Below are positions 27,081 through 35,589 of a stretch of DNA of 64,000 nt, piece by piece. This stretch comes from Arthrobacter sp. 135MFCol5.1. GTDB taxonomy: Bacteria > Actinomycetota > Actinomycetes > Actinomycetales > Micrococcaceae. The stretch lies in contig NZ_KB895453.1 in NCBI RefSeq assembly GCF_000374865.1, forward strand, positions 124,001 to 188,000, written 5' to 3'. The first letter of the stretch is position 1. Each line of letters starts with the position of its first letter. A program made the translations under genes and the position numbers. The notes beneath the pieces were generated by a model. It saw nothing but the letters and a program-made list of their open reading frames with translations, searched no databases and was not told the origin of the DNA.

Positions 27081-27570
27081 GCCCACCCTGCCCGGCGTTC
27101 ATCGCCCGGAACTCTGCCACCAGCGCCTCGTCCTCGCAGGCGCGGGCGAAAGCCTCGATCCGCCGTTCGATCTCGTACCCGAGCAGCCGGCTGCCGATCC
27201 GCTCCATTGCTGCCCGGAGGACGGCCGGCCGGCAGGAAAAGGTGTACTTCCAGACCGCCCGTGTGCCGCCGTCGTCCGCGGTGAAGCGCCAGCCGCCGCC
27301 GAAATTATCGAAGAACCACGGACCGGACACCATGGTCATCCCGACGCTGCGCGGCGGCGCGAACGAGACATACTGGCTGACCATGGACAGGCCCAGCCGC
27401 GACCTTGTGCGGGTCCGGACGCCTTTTCCGGGAGCCCGGGCGCCGTCCAGGAACCCCTGCGCGGAAATGAAGGGATCCCACTTCAGCCGGAAGGTCCCGG
27501 TGGTTTGGGAGAAGGCAAAGGCAGTATCCGGGTCGATGCGGATGAAACGTTCGGCTCGTACCTGGGGCAT
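27067..27570 (-). CDS. SRPBCC-fold (polyketide cyclase-like) protein
   Basis: A 167-residue SRPBCC/START-type lipid- or ligand-binding protein. It begins RAERFIRIDPDTAFAFSQTT, typical of the first strand and helix, and has WRFTADDGGTRAVWKYTFSC in the long beta sheet. Ligand unknown. No ribosome binding site; TAGGGT ends six bases before the ATG, suggesting a leaderless message. The convergent overlap with the anti-sigma gene is 14 bases. Confidence 0.8.
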   Translation of the reverse strand: MPQVRAERFIRIDPDTAFAFSQTTGTFRLKWDPFISAQGFLDGARAPGKGVRTRTRSRLGLSMVSQYVSFAPPRSVGMTMVSGPWFFDNFGGGWRFTADDGGTRAVWKYTFSCRPAVLRAAMERIGSRLLGYEIERRIEAFARACEDEALVAEFRAMNAGQGGPTEP

Positions 27571-27599
27571 GCCCCAACCCTAGCCACCCGCACCGCCGT

Positions 27600-28448
27600 T
27601 TACTTGCTCATTTTTGCCATCCGGGCGCGCATTACCATGTACGCGCCGTAGCAAATCAGGCCCGCCCCCACCGCGGCGAGGAGGTACGGACCCAGAGGCT
27701 GGTCGCGGAGGGCGCGCAGGCCACCATCGAGGCCCGTGGAGTCCTCCGGGTGCTGTTTCACGGTGGCCACGACGATCAGCAGGCCGGCGAGCAGCAGCAC
27801 CGTTCCCTTCGCCAGGTAGCCGGTCACACCCAACGCGGTGACCGCCGTCCTGGCCGGGCCGGGAGCGGGCATCCGCAGCTGTTTCTGGAAGGACTTCTTG
27901 GGTCCCCTGATGCCGTACACCACGCCCGTGACCGCCACCGCCACGCCGATCAGCACCAGCAACGCCACACCGCCGGGCGCCACCATCATGGAAACGGTGA
28001 AGTCGCTGGTGGCCTTGCGGTTGTCGCCGCCGGAGCCGGTGCCGGTGACGAAGTGCCACAACGTCAGGGCCAGCACGGCGTAGACGATGGCCTGCAGGAC
28101 GGCTTTGGCCTTGTTCTTCGCTTTGGTCTTGGTGGGCTGGTGGTTGAAGTCGAAGATCGCATCGCTGGTCTGCCACAACGACAGGGCGGCGCACGCGGCG
28201 AAGCTGCCCCACAGCAGGAAGGGGCCAACGGGCATGGTGGCCAACTCGGCCACGGCCCCACTGAAATCGGCGCTGCCGGTACCGCCCACGGCGAGCCGGA
28301 TGGCAATCGCCCCCACCAGCAGGTGCAGGATGCCGCTGACCGCGAAACCCAGCCGGGCAAGAATTTCCAGGACACGCGAATTCGTGACGTCTTCGGCCTT
28401 GTCAACGGCCTGCTGCAATTCTTTTTTGATCGTCGTTCCTTTGGCCAA
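27600..28448 (-). CDS. DUF1206 membrane protein; start uncertain
   Basis: A protein of about 280 residues with six transmembrane helices in three repeating pairs, each beginning with ARLGFAVSGILHLLVGAIAI-like text: the three-repeat DUF1206 family of unknown function. The N-terminus homologous to relatives begins near IKKELQQAVDKAEDVTNSR. No ATG or GTG fits there. I list a TTG at 28448, which has no Shine-Dalgarno site; AAAGGA lies six bases before an ATC at 28430, which might be a rare start. The 223-base gap to the divergent WXG gene holds both promoters. Confidence 0.78.
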   Translation of the reverse strand: MAKGTTIKKELQQAVDKAEDVTNSRVLEILARLGFAVSGILHLLVGAIAIRLAVGGTGSADFSGAVAELATMPVGPFLLWGSFAACAALSLWQTSDAIFDFNHQPTKTKAKNKAKAVLQAIVYAVLALTLWHFVTGTGSGGDNRKATSDFTVSMMVAPGGVALLVLIGVAVAVTGVVYGIRGPKKSFQKQLRMPAPGPARTAVTALGVTGYLAKGTVLLLAGLLIVVATVKQHPEDSTGLDGGLRALRDQPLGPYLLAAVGAGLICYGAYMVMRARMAKMSK

Positions 28449-28671
28449 GCGCGGTGGTGCGCTGGTGTGCGTGCCCTTCTTACAAGGGCAATCGTGCCAC
28501 GCCGGCCCGGTCCGGAACAGCCGGCCCCGCAAGCGTCCGCCGGCCGCCGCACGGCCCAGCCGTTGCTCCCGAGTACGGGGATGGGGAGGGATCCCCATCG
28601 CCGGGCCCGGCCACCTGTGCAACCATAAGGACCAGCGATTCACACGCACTGCACACTTTCCGGGGGAAACC

Positions 28672-30252
28672 ATGACTTTTTACGGCGCTGACGTCAGCCA
28701 GTTGCGGGCTCTGGCCAAGGCAGCGGACCAGGCGGCGTCTCTTTTGAGCAGCCGGGCCGGCACCCTGCACAGCCAGATCCAGTCCGCTCCGTGGAAGGGA
28801 CGGGACGGTGAGCGCTTCCGCCAGGAGTGGAGCGGAAGCCACCGGCCCAGCCTGGACAAGGTGGTGGCCAGCCTGCGGGAGAACTCAAAGGTCCTGATGC
28901 GGCAGGCCGACGAGCAGGAAAAAGCCTCCACCGTGGGTTCCGGCGGTTCCGGGACCAGCACCTGGGACCGGCTGACCTCGCTGGCCGCCCAGGCCCGGGA
29001 GTGGCTGAAGGAGAAGGCCGAGGCGGCCAGGGCGGCAGCCGAGCACCGCCAGGAACTCGAAGCCGGGCTGGAGCGCATGGTCAACGCCAGCCCGGAAGAG
29101 CAGGCCAAGTGGTGGGACAGCCTGTCAGCGGCAGACCGCAAATACCTGATAGAAGGCGAAGGCAGTGACGGGCCCTTCGCCGAGGACCTGATGCGCATGG
29201 ACGGCGGCATCCCGGCCGCAGCCCAGCAGTTGGCCAAGCAGCACCTCCAGGAGCTTGCCAAGGCGGATATCCCGATCTACTCGGAGACGGGCAAGGCCTC
29301 CATCGAGGCCCGGGTGGCCTGGGTCCACGGCGGCGCCGAAGTGGGCACCGAAGTGGTGGAGAACGCCGACGGTTCCGCCACCATGAAGGTGTACGGAAAC
29401 ATGGGCCTGGGCGTGAACGACACCACCGGCACGGCAGGAGCCACCCTGACCGGGGAAGTATCCCGTGAGTACACGTTCGCCAGCGTGGAGGAAGCCATGG
29501 CGGCCCGTGAGCAAATGTACAAGGACCTGCCGCCGGACAGCATCGGCGATATCAAGGACGTGGCCGGAAACCCGCCCGGCTACATCCTGGACACCATCAA
29601 CGATGCCGCCCACGACAACGGCTCCACCGGCCAGACGGACAAGGCCAAGGGAACGTTCTCGCTGGAGGCCTCGGGCGAATCCGGCCCGGCGTCCGGCTCG
29701 GCGAAGCTCGACCTCGCGTACGAGCGCAACCTGACGGACGGAACGTCAACGGCCAGCGGCGAGGTCTCGGCACAGGGCAAGCTCAACCTGGACGGCCGTG
29801 TCTTCGAGGCCTCCGGCAAGGGGGGCCTGCAGGTCAATATGGACAAGGGCAACAACATCGATTCGGTGTCCGTCTCCATGGACGGGACCGTGGCCCAGGG
29901 CGTCACCGAAGGCGTGGACGGGAAGGCCGCCAAGTTCGACTCGACCGTGACCGCGGGTACCCAGGGAACGGTCAAGATCAACGTGGATTACTCCCCGGAA
30001 AACCGGCCCGTCATCGACAGCTACCTTCGCAACGTTGCCCTCGGCAATGAGGCCGGTGCTGCCCGGGACGCCGCCAGGTTGTACGAGGCCGGCTCCGCCA
30101 CCGTCCAGGTGAACTCCGTGGTCACCGCCACCAACGAGGCGGGGTTCGACGTGAAGCTCGGCGAGGTGGAAGTGAAGACCGAGAACCAGGCCACCACCAA
30201 CGTCTCCACGTACTATAAAGTCCCCAACGACACCAAGCTCGAGAGGCTCTGA
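28672..30252 (+). CDS. WXG100-like N-terminal domain with long beta-rich C-terminus
   Basis: A 526-residue protein. The first 100 residues match the WXG100 helical-hairpin pattern (DVSQLRALAKAADQAASLLS, then APWKGRDGERFRQEW with Trp-x-Gly and Phe), known from type VII secretion substrates. Residues 100-200 are helical and charged; from about 220 on the chain is rich in Gly, Ser, Thr and Val with alternating polar pattern and repeated EASG/SGEV segments, suggesting beta sheet. No signal peptide or obvious catalytic motif. The YxxxD/E export tag of ESX substrates was not found. GGGGGAAAC stands before the ATG. A small gene follows after four bases. Function unknown. Confidence 0.75.
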   Translation: MTFYGADVSQLRALAKAADQAASLLSSRAGTLHSQIQSAPWKGRDGERFRQEWSGSHRPSLDKVVASLRENSKVLMRQADEQEKASTVGSGGSGTSTWDRLTSLAAQAREWLKEKAEAARAAAEHRQELEAGLERMVNASPEEQAKWWDSLSAADRKYLIEGEGSDGPFAEDLMRMDGGIPAAAQQLAKQHLQELAKADIPIYSETGKASIEARVAWVHGGAEVGTEVVENADGSATMKVYGNMGLGVNDTTGTAGATLTGEVSREYTFASVEEAMAAREQMYKDLPPDSIGDIKDVAGNPPGYILDTINDAAHDNGSTGQTDKAKGTFSLEASGESGPASGSAKLDLAYERNLTDGTSTASGEVSAQGKLNLDGRVFEASGKGGLQVNMDKGNNIDSVSVSMDGTVAQGVTEGVDGKAAKFDSTVTAGTQGTVKINVDYSPENRPVIDSYLRNVALGNEAGAARDAARLYEAGSATVQVNSVVTATNEAGFDVKLGEVEVKTENQATTNVSTYYKVPNDTKLERL

Positions 30253-30256
30253 AACC

Positions 30257-30703
30257 ATGTCAGTGCACATCGAATCCCCGCTGGGCTTCACCGCAGACTT
30301 CCCCGAGCACACCCAGGTCCTGGACGACTCCACCGCCGGGCCCAACAGCGAGCAGTACGGCCTGCTGGGCGGCGTCCTGGTCACCGTGATCAAGGACGAC
30401 ACCTCCGTCCAGGATGCGCCGCAGGCCAACGGCTGGGCCCACCTGATGTCCGACTTCTACCGCGAGGAGCGCGGCGGCACCCTGCTGGCCGAGGGCGAGC
30501 TGAACCTCCCCGGCAAGTCCGCGTATGGCGTGGTGGTGGGTTATGACGACGCCGAAGGGGCGGCCAAGGTGGCAGCCACGGTAGGCGTGTGGGAGAGCGG
30601 CCGGTTCATCGGCGTGGTGGTCATCTGGCCGTACCTGAACGCTGAGGCGGAGCCCCGGCTGGACATGCTCAAGGAGATCGTGGCCGCCATTAACGTGGGA
30701 TAA
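30257..30703 (+). CDS. Hypothetical partner protein of the WXG-like protein
   Basis: A 148-residue acidic protein without signal peptide or transmembrane segment. It starts MSVHIESPLGFTADFPEHTQ and ends with an amphipathic helix LDMLKEIVAAI; the middle has alternating strands such as GGVLVTVIKDD and AYGVVVGYDDAEGAAKVAAT. The overall shape recalls DcrB/PsbP-like or LpqN-like small alpha-beta proteins, but I would not assign it. It is four bases behind the WXG-like gene, so the two are almost certainly cotranscribed and may interact. Confidence 0.7.
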   Translation: MSVHIESPLGFTADFPEHTQVLDDSTAGPNSEQYGLLGGVLVTVIKDDTSVQDAPQANGWAHLMSDFYREERGGTLLAEGELNLPGKSAYGVVVGYDDAEGAAKVAATVGVWESGRFIGVVVIWPYLNAEAEPRLDMLKEIVAAINVG

Positions 30704-30748
30704 CGCGCCCGCGCTGCAGCAGCCGGGAGGGCCTTGCCGTTCGGCGTG

Positions 30749-31672
30749 TCAGCGGCGGCGGTAGCAAAGATCGAAGATCAGCCGGCCGGCCTCGTGGGCC
30801 TTCGCCTCGAAGCTGGTCCGGATCCTGCCTTCGAACCGTGGCGCCCAGCCGCCGGTTTCGTCCACGCCTTCATTGGGACCGGTGTGCCCGGTGCTTACGG
30901 GCGCCCGTCCTTCCCTGACCGGTGCACCGCCCACCAGTGATTCGACGCCGGACTGCCACACCTGGGTGAGCGGGCTTTCAGGTCCGCGGCGCTCGCCGGT
31001 GTGCAGGTTTTCGAAGTCCGCCGAGCCGGCCATGACGTCCCGGACGTGGATGGCGTAGTTGGACCAGTCGGTGGCGATCCGGAACAGGCCGCCTGGTTTT
31101 AACGCCTTTGCCGCCAGGGCGGCGAACTCTGGCTGGATGAGGCGGCGCTTGTGGTGCCGCGACTTGTGCCACGGGTCCGGGAAGAAGACCCACAGTTCGC
31201 TGACGGAGCTTGCGGGAAGCATGGTGGCCAAAACCTCCGGGGCGTTGGCCTCCACCACGCGGACGTTGGTCAGGCCGCGGCTGTTGATCTTGATGATGGT
31301 GTTGGCGAGCCCGGGCGTGTAGACCTCGACGGCCAGGAAGTTCGTGTCCGGGTTCTGTTCTGCCGCGTGGCAGATGGCATCGCCCAGTCCGGACCCGATC
31401 TCGACGACCAGCGGGGCCTCGCGGCCAAACTCGGCTGCTGCGTCGAAGGTGTAGTCGGGGTGGACCGAGGTGTTGGCCACGTGCCGGGGAACGTCCACGG
31501 CCCACCGCTCCGCATGCTCGGCCCAGGCGGCCTGGCGGCGGCCCTGCAACCGGGTGCCGCGGCGCACGAAACTGACCGGCCGGCCGCCGTAGGTACCGAA
31601 GGAGGCTTGGGTTCCGGGCGTGACAGGCCTGGGGACATGCGGCTGCTGGGGGTTTTCAGGGGATTCGCTCAT
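30749..31672 (-). CDS. trmB: tRNA (guanine-N7-)-methyltransferase
   Basis: A 307-residue SAM-dependent enzyme that methylates guanine-46 of tRNA. The SAM-binding site is VEIGSGLGDAICHAAEQNPD, and the TrmB signature FFPDPWHKSRHHKRRLIQPE is complete. It is longer than typical TrmB (about 220-240) through an N-terminal basic extension (VSFVRRGTRLQGRRQ) and a Gly/Pro-rich insertion near the end (EGRAPVSTGHTGPN), both common in actinobacteria. TATTCT ends seven bases before the ATG and GGAAGGG touches the start, so the message may be leaderless. It is divergent from the MFS pair, 87 bases away. Confidence 0.95.
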   Translation of the reverse strand: MSESPENPQQPHVPRPVTPGTQASFGTYGGRPVSFVRRGTRLQGRRQAAWAEHAERWAVDVPRHVANTSVHPDYTFDAAAEFGREAPLVVEIGSGLGDAICHAAEQNPDTNFLAVEVYTPGLANTIIKINSRGLTNVRVVEANAPEVLATMLPASSVSELWVFFPDPWHKSRHHKRRLIQPEFAALAAKALKPGGLFRIATDWSNYAIHVRDVMAGSADFENLHTGERRGPESPLTQVWQSGVESLVGGAPVREGRAPVSTGHTGPNEGVDETGGWAPRFEGRIRTSFEAKAHEAGRLIFDLCYRRR

Positions 31673-31759
31673 CCCTTCCAGAATAGCGCCGCGAAGGGAA
31701 CGGCGGTCAGGGCATCATTCGGGCAGCCCGGCGCAGCGCGCTCCTGCAAGAATGGGCGG

Positions 31760-33115
31760 ATGACGGACGCAACGAATGCCGACGCAAGGAAGCAACGGCG
31801 AGGGGCTGTCTCCGAAGAAAGCCAAAGACGTCCCAGGACGGGCAGCAGCCTGGTGGATCCGGGTACTTTGGTGGACGCGGAGGTTGACGAACTTCCCGCG
31901 CCCGGGCCCACCCGTGTGGGCGGCCGCCGCGACTTGGCTTATCTGGGTGTGTGCCTGGTGCTGATCGGCTTGAACCTGCGGAGTGTCTTTTCCAGCCTGT
32001 CTGCTGTGTTGCCGGAGGTGACCGCGCAGGCGGGGCTGCCTGGCTGGTCCGTGGTGGTGTTAACCACGGTTCCGGTGACGTTGCTGGGTGTCTTTGCCCC
32101 GGTGGCCCCGGTTTTGGCGCGCCGGTTTGGTGCTGAGCGGGTGCTGTTGGGGGCCATGGCCTTGCTGACGGCGGGCTTGTTGTTGCGGCCTGTGGACGCC
32201 GGGGCTGGGATGGGTGGGGCCGGGCATTTGCCTGCGCTCCTGGCCGGCACGGCGGCGTGCGGTGTGGCGATCGCGTTGTGCAACGTGCTCCTGCCGGGCC
32301 TGGTGAAGCGGGACTTCCCGCACCGCCTGGGCCTCATGGGCGGCCTGTACACCACCGCCATCTGCGCGTCCGCGGCGCTCGGGGCCGGGTTCACCTACCC
32401 GGTCTACACGGCGACGGGGGAGTGGACCAAGGCGCTGTGGGTCTGGGCGGTGCCGGCCGCTGTCGTGCTCCTGCTGTTCCTGCCCGTTGCCGTGCGGCAG
32501 GGGACGGTCCGGCACCAGGTGGTCAGGGACGGCGTCAACGTGTGGCGCTCCTCCGTCGCCTGGCAGGTGACCATCTTCATGGTGCTGCAGGCCATGATGT
32601 CCTTCAGCGGTTTTGCGTGGCTGGCGCCCATCCTCCGGGAAAGAGGCGTTGACGGGGCCACGGCTGGATTGATCGTTGCCGTGTGCATCGTGCTGCAGAT
32701 GCTGGGGTCCCTGTTCGCCCCTGCGCTGGCCGCGCGGTTCCGCGACCAGCGGGCCATCAATACCGTGGTGGCGTTGATGACCGGGAGCGGGTTCGTGCTG
32801 AGCATTGTGGGCCCGCTGGATCTGGTCTGGGTCTGGGCGGGGCTGCTGGGCCTGGGCCAGGGAAGCCTGACCGCCTGTGCGCTGACCCTGATCATGCTCC
32901 GGACCCGGGACGGGCACACCGCCGCGCACCTGTCGGGCATGATGCAGGGCGTTGGCTACGGGGTGGGTTCCACCGGAACGCTCCTGGTGGGTCAACTCCA
33001 CCAGGCCACCGGGTCCTTCGTTCCCGCCGGCGTCCTGTTCACGGTGGTGGGCCTGCTCGCGGCCGTCTTCGGCTACCGCTCCGGCCGAAACCGGTATGTG
33101 GGCGAGGAAACGTAA
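31760..33115 (+). CDS. MFS transporter, CynX/NimT type
   Basis: A 451-residue transporter with 12 predicted helices after a 50-residue polar N-terminus. The family text LGVCLVLIGLNLRSVFSSLS and LLPGLVKRDFPHRLGLMGG matches the CynX/NimT branch (cyanate, nitroimidazole or related exporters). AAGAAT ends six bases before the ATG and no ribosome binding site is seen, so it may be leaderless. Codon use in about 31930-32260 is richer in third-position G and T than the rest. The stop shares one base with the start of the next transporter. Confidence 0.9.
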   Translation: MTDATNADARKQRRGAVSEESQRRPRTGSSLVDPGTLVDAEVDELPAPGPTRVGGRRDLAYLGVCLVLIGLNLRSVFSSLSAVLPEVTAQAGLPGWSVVVLTTVPVTLLGVFAPVAPVLARRFGAERVLLGAMALLTAGLLLRPVDAGAGMGGAGHLPALLAGTAACGVAIALCNVLLPGLVKRDFPHRLGLMGGLYTTAICASAALGAGFTYPVYTATGEWTKALWVWAVPAAVVLLLFLPVAVRQGTVRHQVVRDGVNVWRSSVAWQVTIFMVLQAMMSFSGFAWLAPILRERGVDGATAGLIVAVCIVLQMLGSLFAPALAARFRDQRAINTVVALMTGSGFVLSIVGPLDLVWVWAGLLGLGQGSLTACALTLIMLRTRDGHTAAHLSGMMQGVGYGVGSTGTLLVGQLHQATGSFVPAGVLFTVVGLLAAVFGYRSGRNRYVGEET

Positions 33116-34521
33116 TGCAGGACCCCACGCTTCCGGCCGTCCACCATGCCACCGGAATCTTCCGGCCACCGTATTTCTGGGTGACAGTGGGCACCTGCGC
33201 CCTGGTGTTCCTGGCCGCCTTCGAATCCCTCGCCGTAACCACCATCATGCCGCTGGTCAGCAGGGAACTGAACGGCGGAAACCTCTATGCGCTGGCCTTC
33301 GCAGGGCCCCTGGCCACCGGTGTCATCGGCATGGTGGGCGCCGGCAACTGGTCCGACAGGCGCGGGCCCGCCCTGCCGCTGTATGCCTCCGTAGCGCTGT
33401 TCGGGGCCGGCCTGCTGGTCGCGGGCACCTCGGTTTCCATGCCCATGCTGGTCTCGGGCCGCCTGGTCCAGGGCTTCGGCGGGGGCGCCCTCACCGTGGC
33501 CCTCTACGTCCTGGTGGCGCGGTTCTACCCGGGCACCCTGCATCCCCGGATTTTCGCGGCGTTTTCGGCCGCCTGGGTGGTGCCCTCACTCGTGGGGCCC
33601 GTCGCGGCCGGTGTGGTGGCGCAGGTCTTCAGCTGGCACTGGGTGTTCCTGGGCGTGGTGGGGCTGGTCATTCCGGCGCTCGCGATGATCGTGCCGGTCC
33701 TGCGCGGACTGGACCCGCCGGAACCAGCCGGCGGAGCGGAAGGAAACCTCCCGCCGTGGGCTCCGGCCCGGCTCGGCTGGGCGGCGCTGGCAGCCCTTGC
33801 CGTCCTGGGGCTCAACCTCTCCGCCGGCCTCAGCATCCCCGCCTTCCCGCCCGCCAAGGCACTCCTGGCCGTTGCCGCCGTCGTCCTTGCCCTGGCAGCG
33901 GTCCGGCCGCTGGTGCCCGCCGGGACCCTTAGGGCACGGCGGGGACTGCCCAGCGTGATCCTGTCCCGCGGCCTCGCCTCGGCGGCCTTCTTCGGGGCGG
34001 AGGTCTACCTTCCCTACCTGCTGATCGACCAGTTCGGCTTCCCGCCCACCTTGGCGGGCGTCACCCTCACCGGCGGAGCGCTGGCGTGGGCCGGTGCCGC
34101 GGCGGTCCAGGGCCGCATGGGCCCGCGGCTGGAGCACCGGAGGGCTGTGCGGGTGGGCTCGTTGATGGTGCTCGCTGCCATCCTCCTGGCCCTGGCCGCG
34201 GCGGGACTGCACTGGCCCGCCGCCGTCGCCATCGCCGGGTGGGTGCTGGCCGGCGGCGGGATGGGCCTGCTCTACCCCCGGCTGAGCGTGATGACACTGG
34301 CACTGTCCAGCAAGGACAACGAGGGCTTCAACAGCTCCGCCATGTCAATCGCCGACTCGCTGGGCGGGGCTCTTTCACTCGCCGCCACCGGGATAGTCTT
34401 CGCGGCATTTACCACGGCGGTCCAGTCCTTTGCCGGCGTCTTCGCCTTCACCGCGGCCCTCGGGCTGGCCGCGGTGCTGGTGGCGCCGCGGGTCACCGGC
34501 AGGCAAGGTGCGGCGGGCTAG
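33115..34521 (+). CDS. MFS transporter, drug/proton antiporter type
   Basis: A 468-residue protein with 13-14 hydrophobic segments. Motif A-like NWSDRRGPALPLYASVALFG and motif C-like SGRLVQGFGGGALTVALYVL mark it as an MFS multidrug or related exporter. Substrate unknown. It starts at the last base of the preceding MFS gene (TAATG) and ends with a four-base overlap with the convergent methyltransferase gene. The paired but different MFS genes may export related compounds. Confidence 0.9.
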   Translation: MQDPTLPAVHHATGIFRPPYFWVTVGTCALVFLAAFESLAVTTIMPLVSRELNGGNLYALAFAGPLATGVIGMVGAGNWSDRRGPALPLYASVALFGAGLLVAGTSVSMPMLVSGRLVQGFGGGALTVALYVLVARFYPGTLHPRIFAAFSAAWVVPSLVGPVAAGVVAQVFSWHWVFLGVVGLVIPALAMIVPVLRGLDPPEPAGGAEGNLPPWAPARLGWAALAALAVLGLNLSAGLSIPAFPPAKALLAVAAVVLALAAVRPLVPAGTLRARRGLPSVILSRGLASAAFFGAEVYLPYLLIDQFGFPPTLAGVTLTGGALAWAGAAAVQGRMGPRLEHRRAVRVGSLMVLAAILLALAAAGLHWPAAVAIAGWVLAGGGMGLLYPRLSVMTLALSSKDNEGFNSSAMSIADSLGGALSLAATGIVFAAFTTAVQSFAGVFAFTAALGLAAVLVAPRVTGRQGAAG

Positions 34522-35273
34522 GGAAGGCGGGTGGCGCGCAGGACGACGTCGGCAATGGTCGCCTCCTGCCCGTCCGGCCCGGTGACAGGACGCGCCCGGC
34601 TGGTGAGGACCTCCAGCTGCCAGCCGGGGCCGCCCAGGGCCAGTTCACGGACCAGCTGGTCTCCGGTGTAGAACATGTCCAGGTGCTGGTGGTGGTCGTT
34701 GCCCCATGGCGGCAGCCGGTCCGGGTGGTGGCCCACCACCAGCAGGGTCCCGCCTGGTTTGACGGCAGCGGCGGCTGCGCGCAGCGGGACCCGCCAGTCG
34801 AGTTCCCGGGAGTGCAGGAACTGTGACGTCACGAGGTCGTAGGAACCCTCGGGCAGCCACGTCGTGAGGTCCGCTTGCTGCCACGTGATCCGGCTGCGGA
34901 TGTCCCCGCTGGATGTGTTCACGCTTTCGCGCGCCAGCTCGGCCAGTTCGTGCGAGTGGGCCCGTTCCAGCGCCACGGCGGAAACATCGACGGCGGTGAC
35001 GGACCAGCCTTGCCGGGCAAGCCAGATGGCGTCGGCGCCCTCGCCGCACCCGAGTTCCAGTGCCTTGCCGGGGCGCAGTCCGCCGGCCTCATGGACCAGT
35101 TGGGGGTTCGGCTTTCCGCTCCAGAGCCGGGCTTTGCTCCGGTACCGCTCGTCCCAAACCGCCCCGGGGTCGACGCCGCTGCCCGCTTCCGGCGCCCCGC
35201 CGGCGTCCTGCGCGTGCGGCCGGTGCGCTTCCTCCTGGTGCGTGTCCTGGCCCTGCCCCGGGTGTTCACTCAT
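34518..35273 (-). CDS. SAM-dependent methyltransferase, class I
   Basis: A 251-residue class I methyltransferase. Motif I is ALELGCGEGADAIWLARQGW, then VTAVDVSAVALERAH and motif IV-like YDLVTSQFLHSRELDW, followed by VKPGGTLLVVGHHPD. This is close to the TehB/thiopurine-type and small-molecule branch; no substrate can be named. I prefer the ATG at 35273 because a CAGTGT hexamer ends six bases before it; the ATG at 35294 is an alternative adding seven residues. Confidence 0.88.
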   Translation of the reverse strand: MSEHPGQGQDTHQEEAHRPHAQDAGGAPEAGSGVDPGAVWDERYRSKARLWSGKPNPQLVHEAGGLRPGKALELGCGEGADAIWLARQGWSVTAVDVSAVALERAHSHELAELARESVNTSSGDIRSRITWQQADLTTWLPEGSYDLVTSQFLHSRELDWRVPLRAAAAAVKPGGTLLVVGHHPDRLPPWGNDHHQHLDMFYTGDQLVRELALGGPGWQLEVLTSRARPVTGPDGQEATIADVVLRATRLP

Positions 35274-35339
35274 GCTCCAACACTGCCCCGCCATGACCCC
35301 GTTGGCAACGCCGCGGACGGCCGCCCGGTCTCGGGATGC

Positions 35340-35589
35340 TAGACTGGAGGAACTTGATGTGCAGTGATGCCGCCTGCTCCGGATCTGGAGTTCCTTCCAG
35401 GGAGTGGGCTTTCTTCATGTGAGAGGCACATCCTGCGTCGATGAACGCGTTCCATTTGGTCCCGGCCGGCTGTCCCTATGTGCAGCGCCCGGTTGATCAC
35501 CTGACTTTTCTTCGGCGAAACCCCTGGGCCAACCGGCACCGGGGGCCGATATCCGCCCGGATACCGCCAGAAAGACCGTAAAAAACTAC
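35340..35589 (+). promoter_or_regulatory. Long leader of the DEAD-box helicase gene
   Basis: About 245 bases separate a -10-like TGCTAGACT (hexamer at 35340-35345) from the helicase ATG, with no credible gene. The leader has small inverted repeats: CTCC-GGATCT-GGAG (35377-35390) and TATCCG-CC-CGGATA (35550-35563), the latter about 25 bases before the start. The DNA just before the ATG is A-rich (AAAAAACTAC) with only a weak GAAAGA site. Long structured leaders are known in cold-shock helicase genes such as csdA, so temperature or feedback control is possible. No known riboswitch consensus was recognised. Confidence 0.5.
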
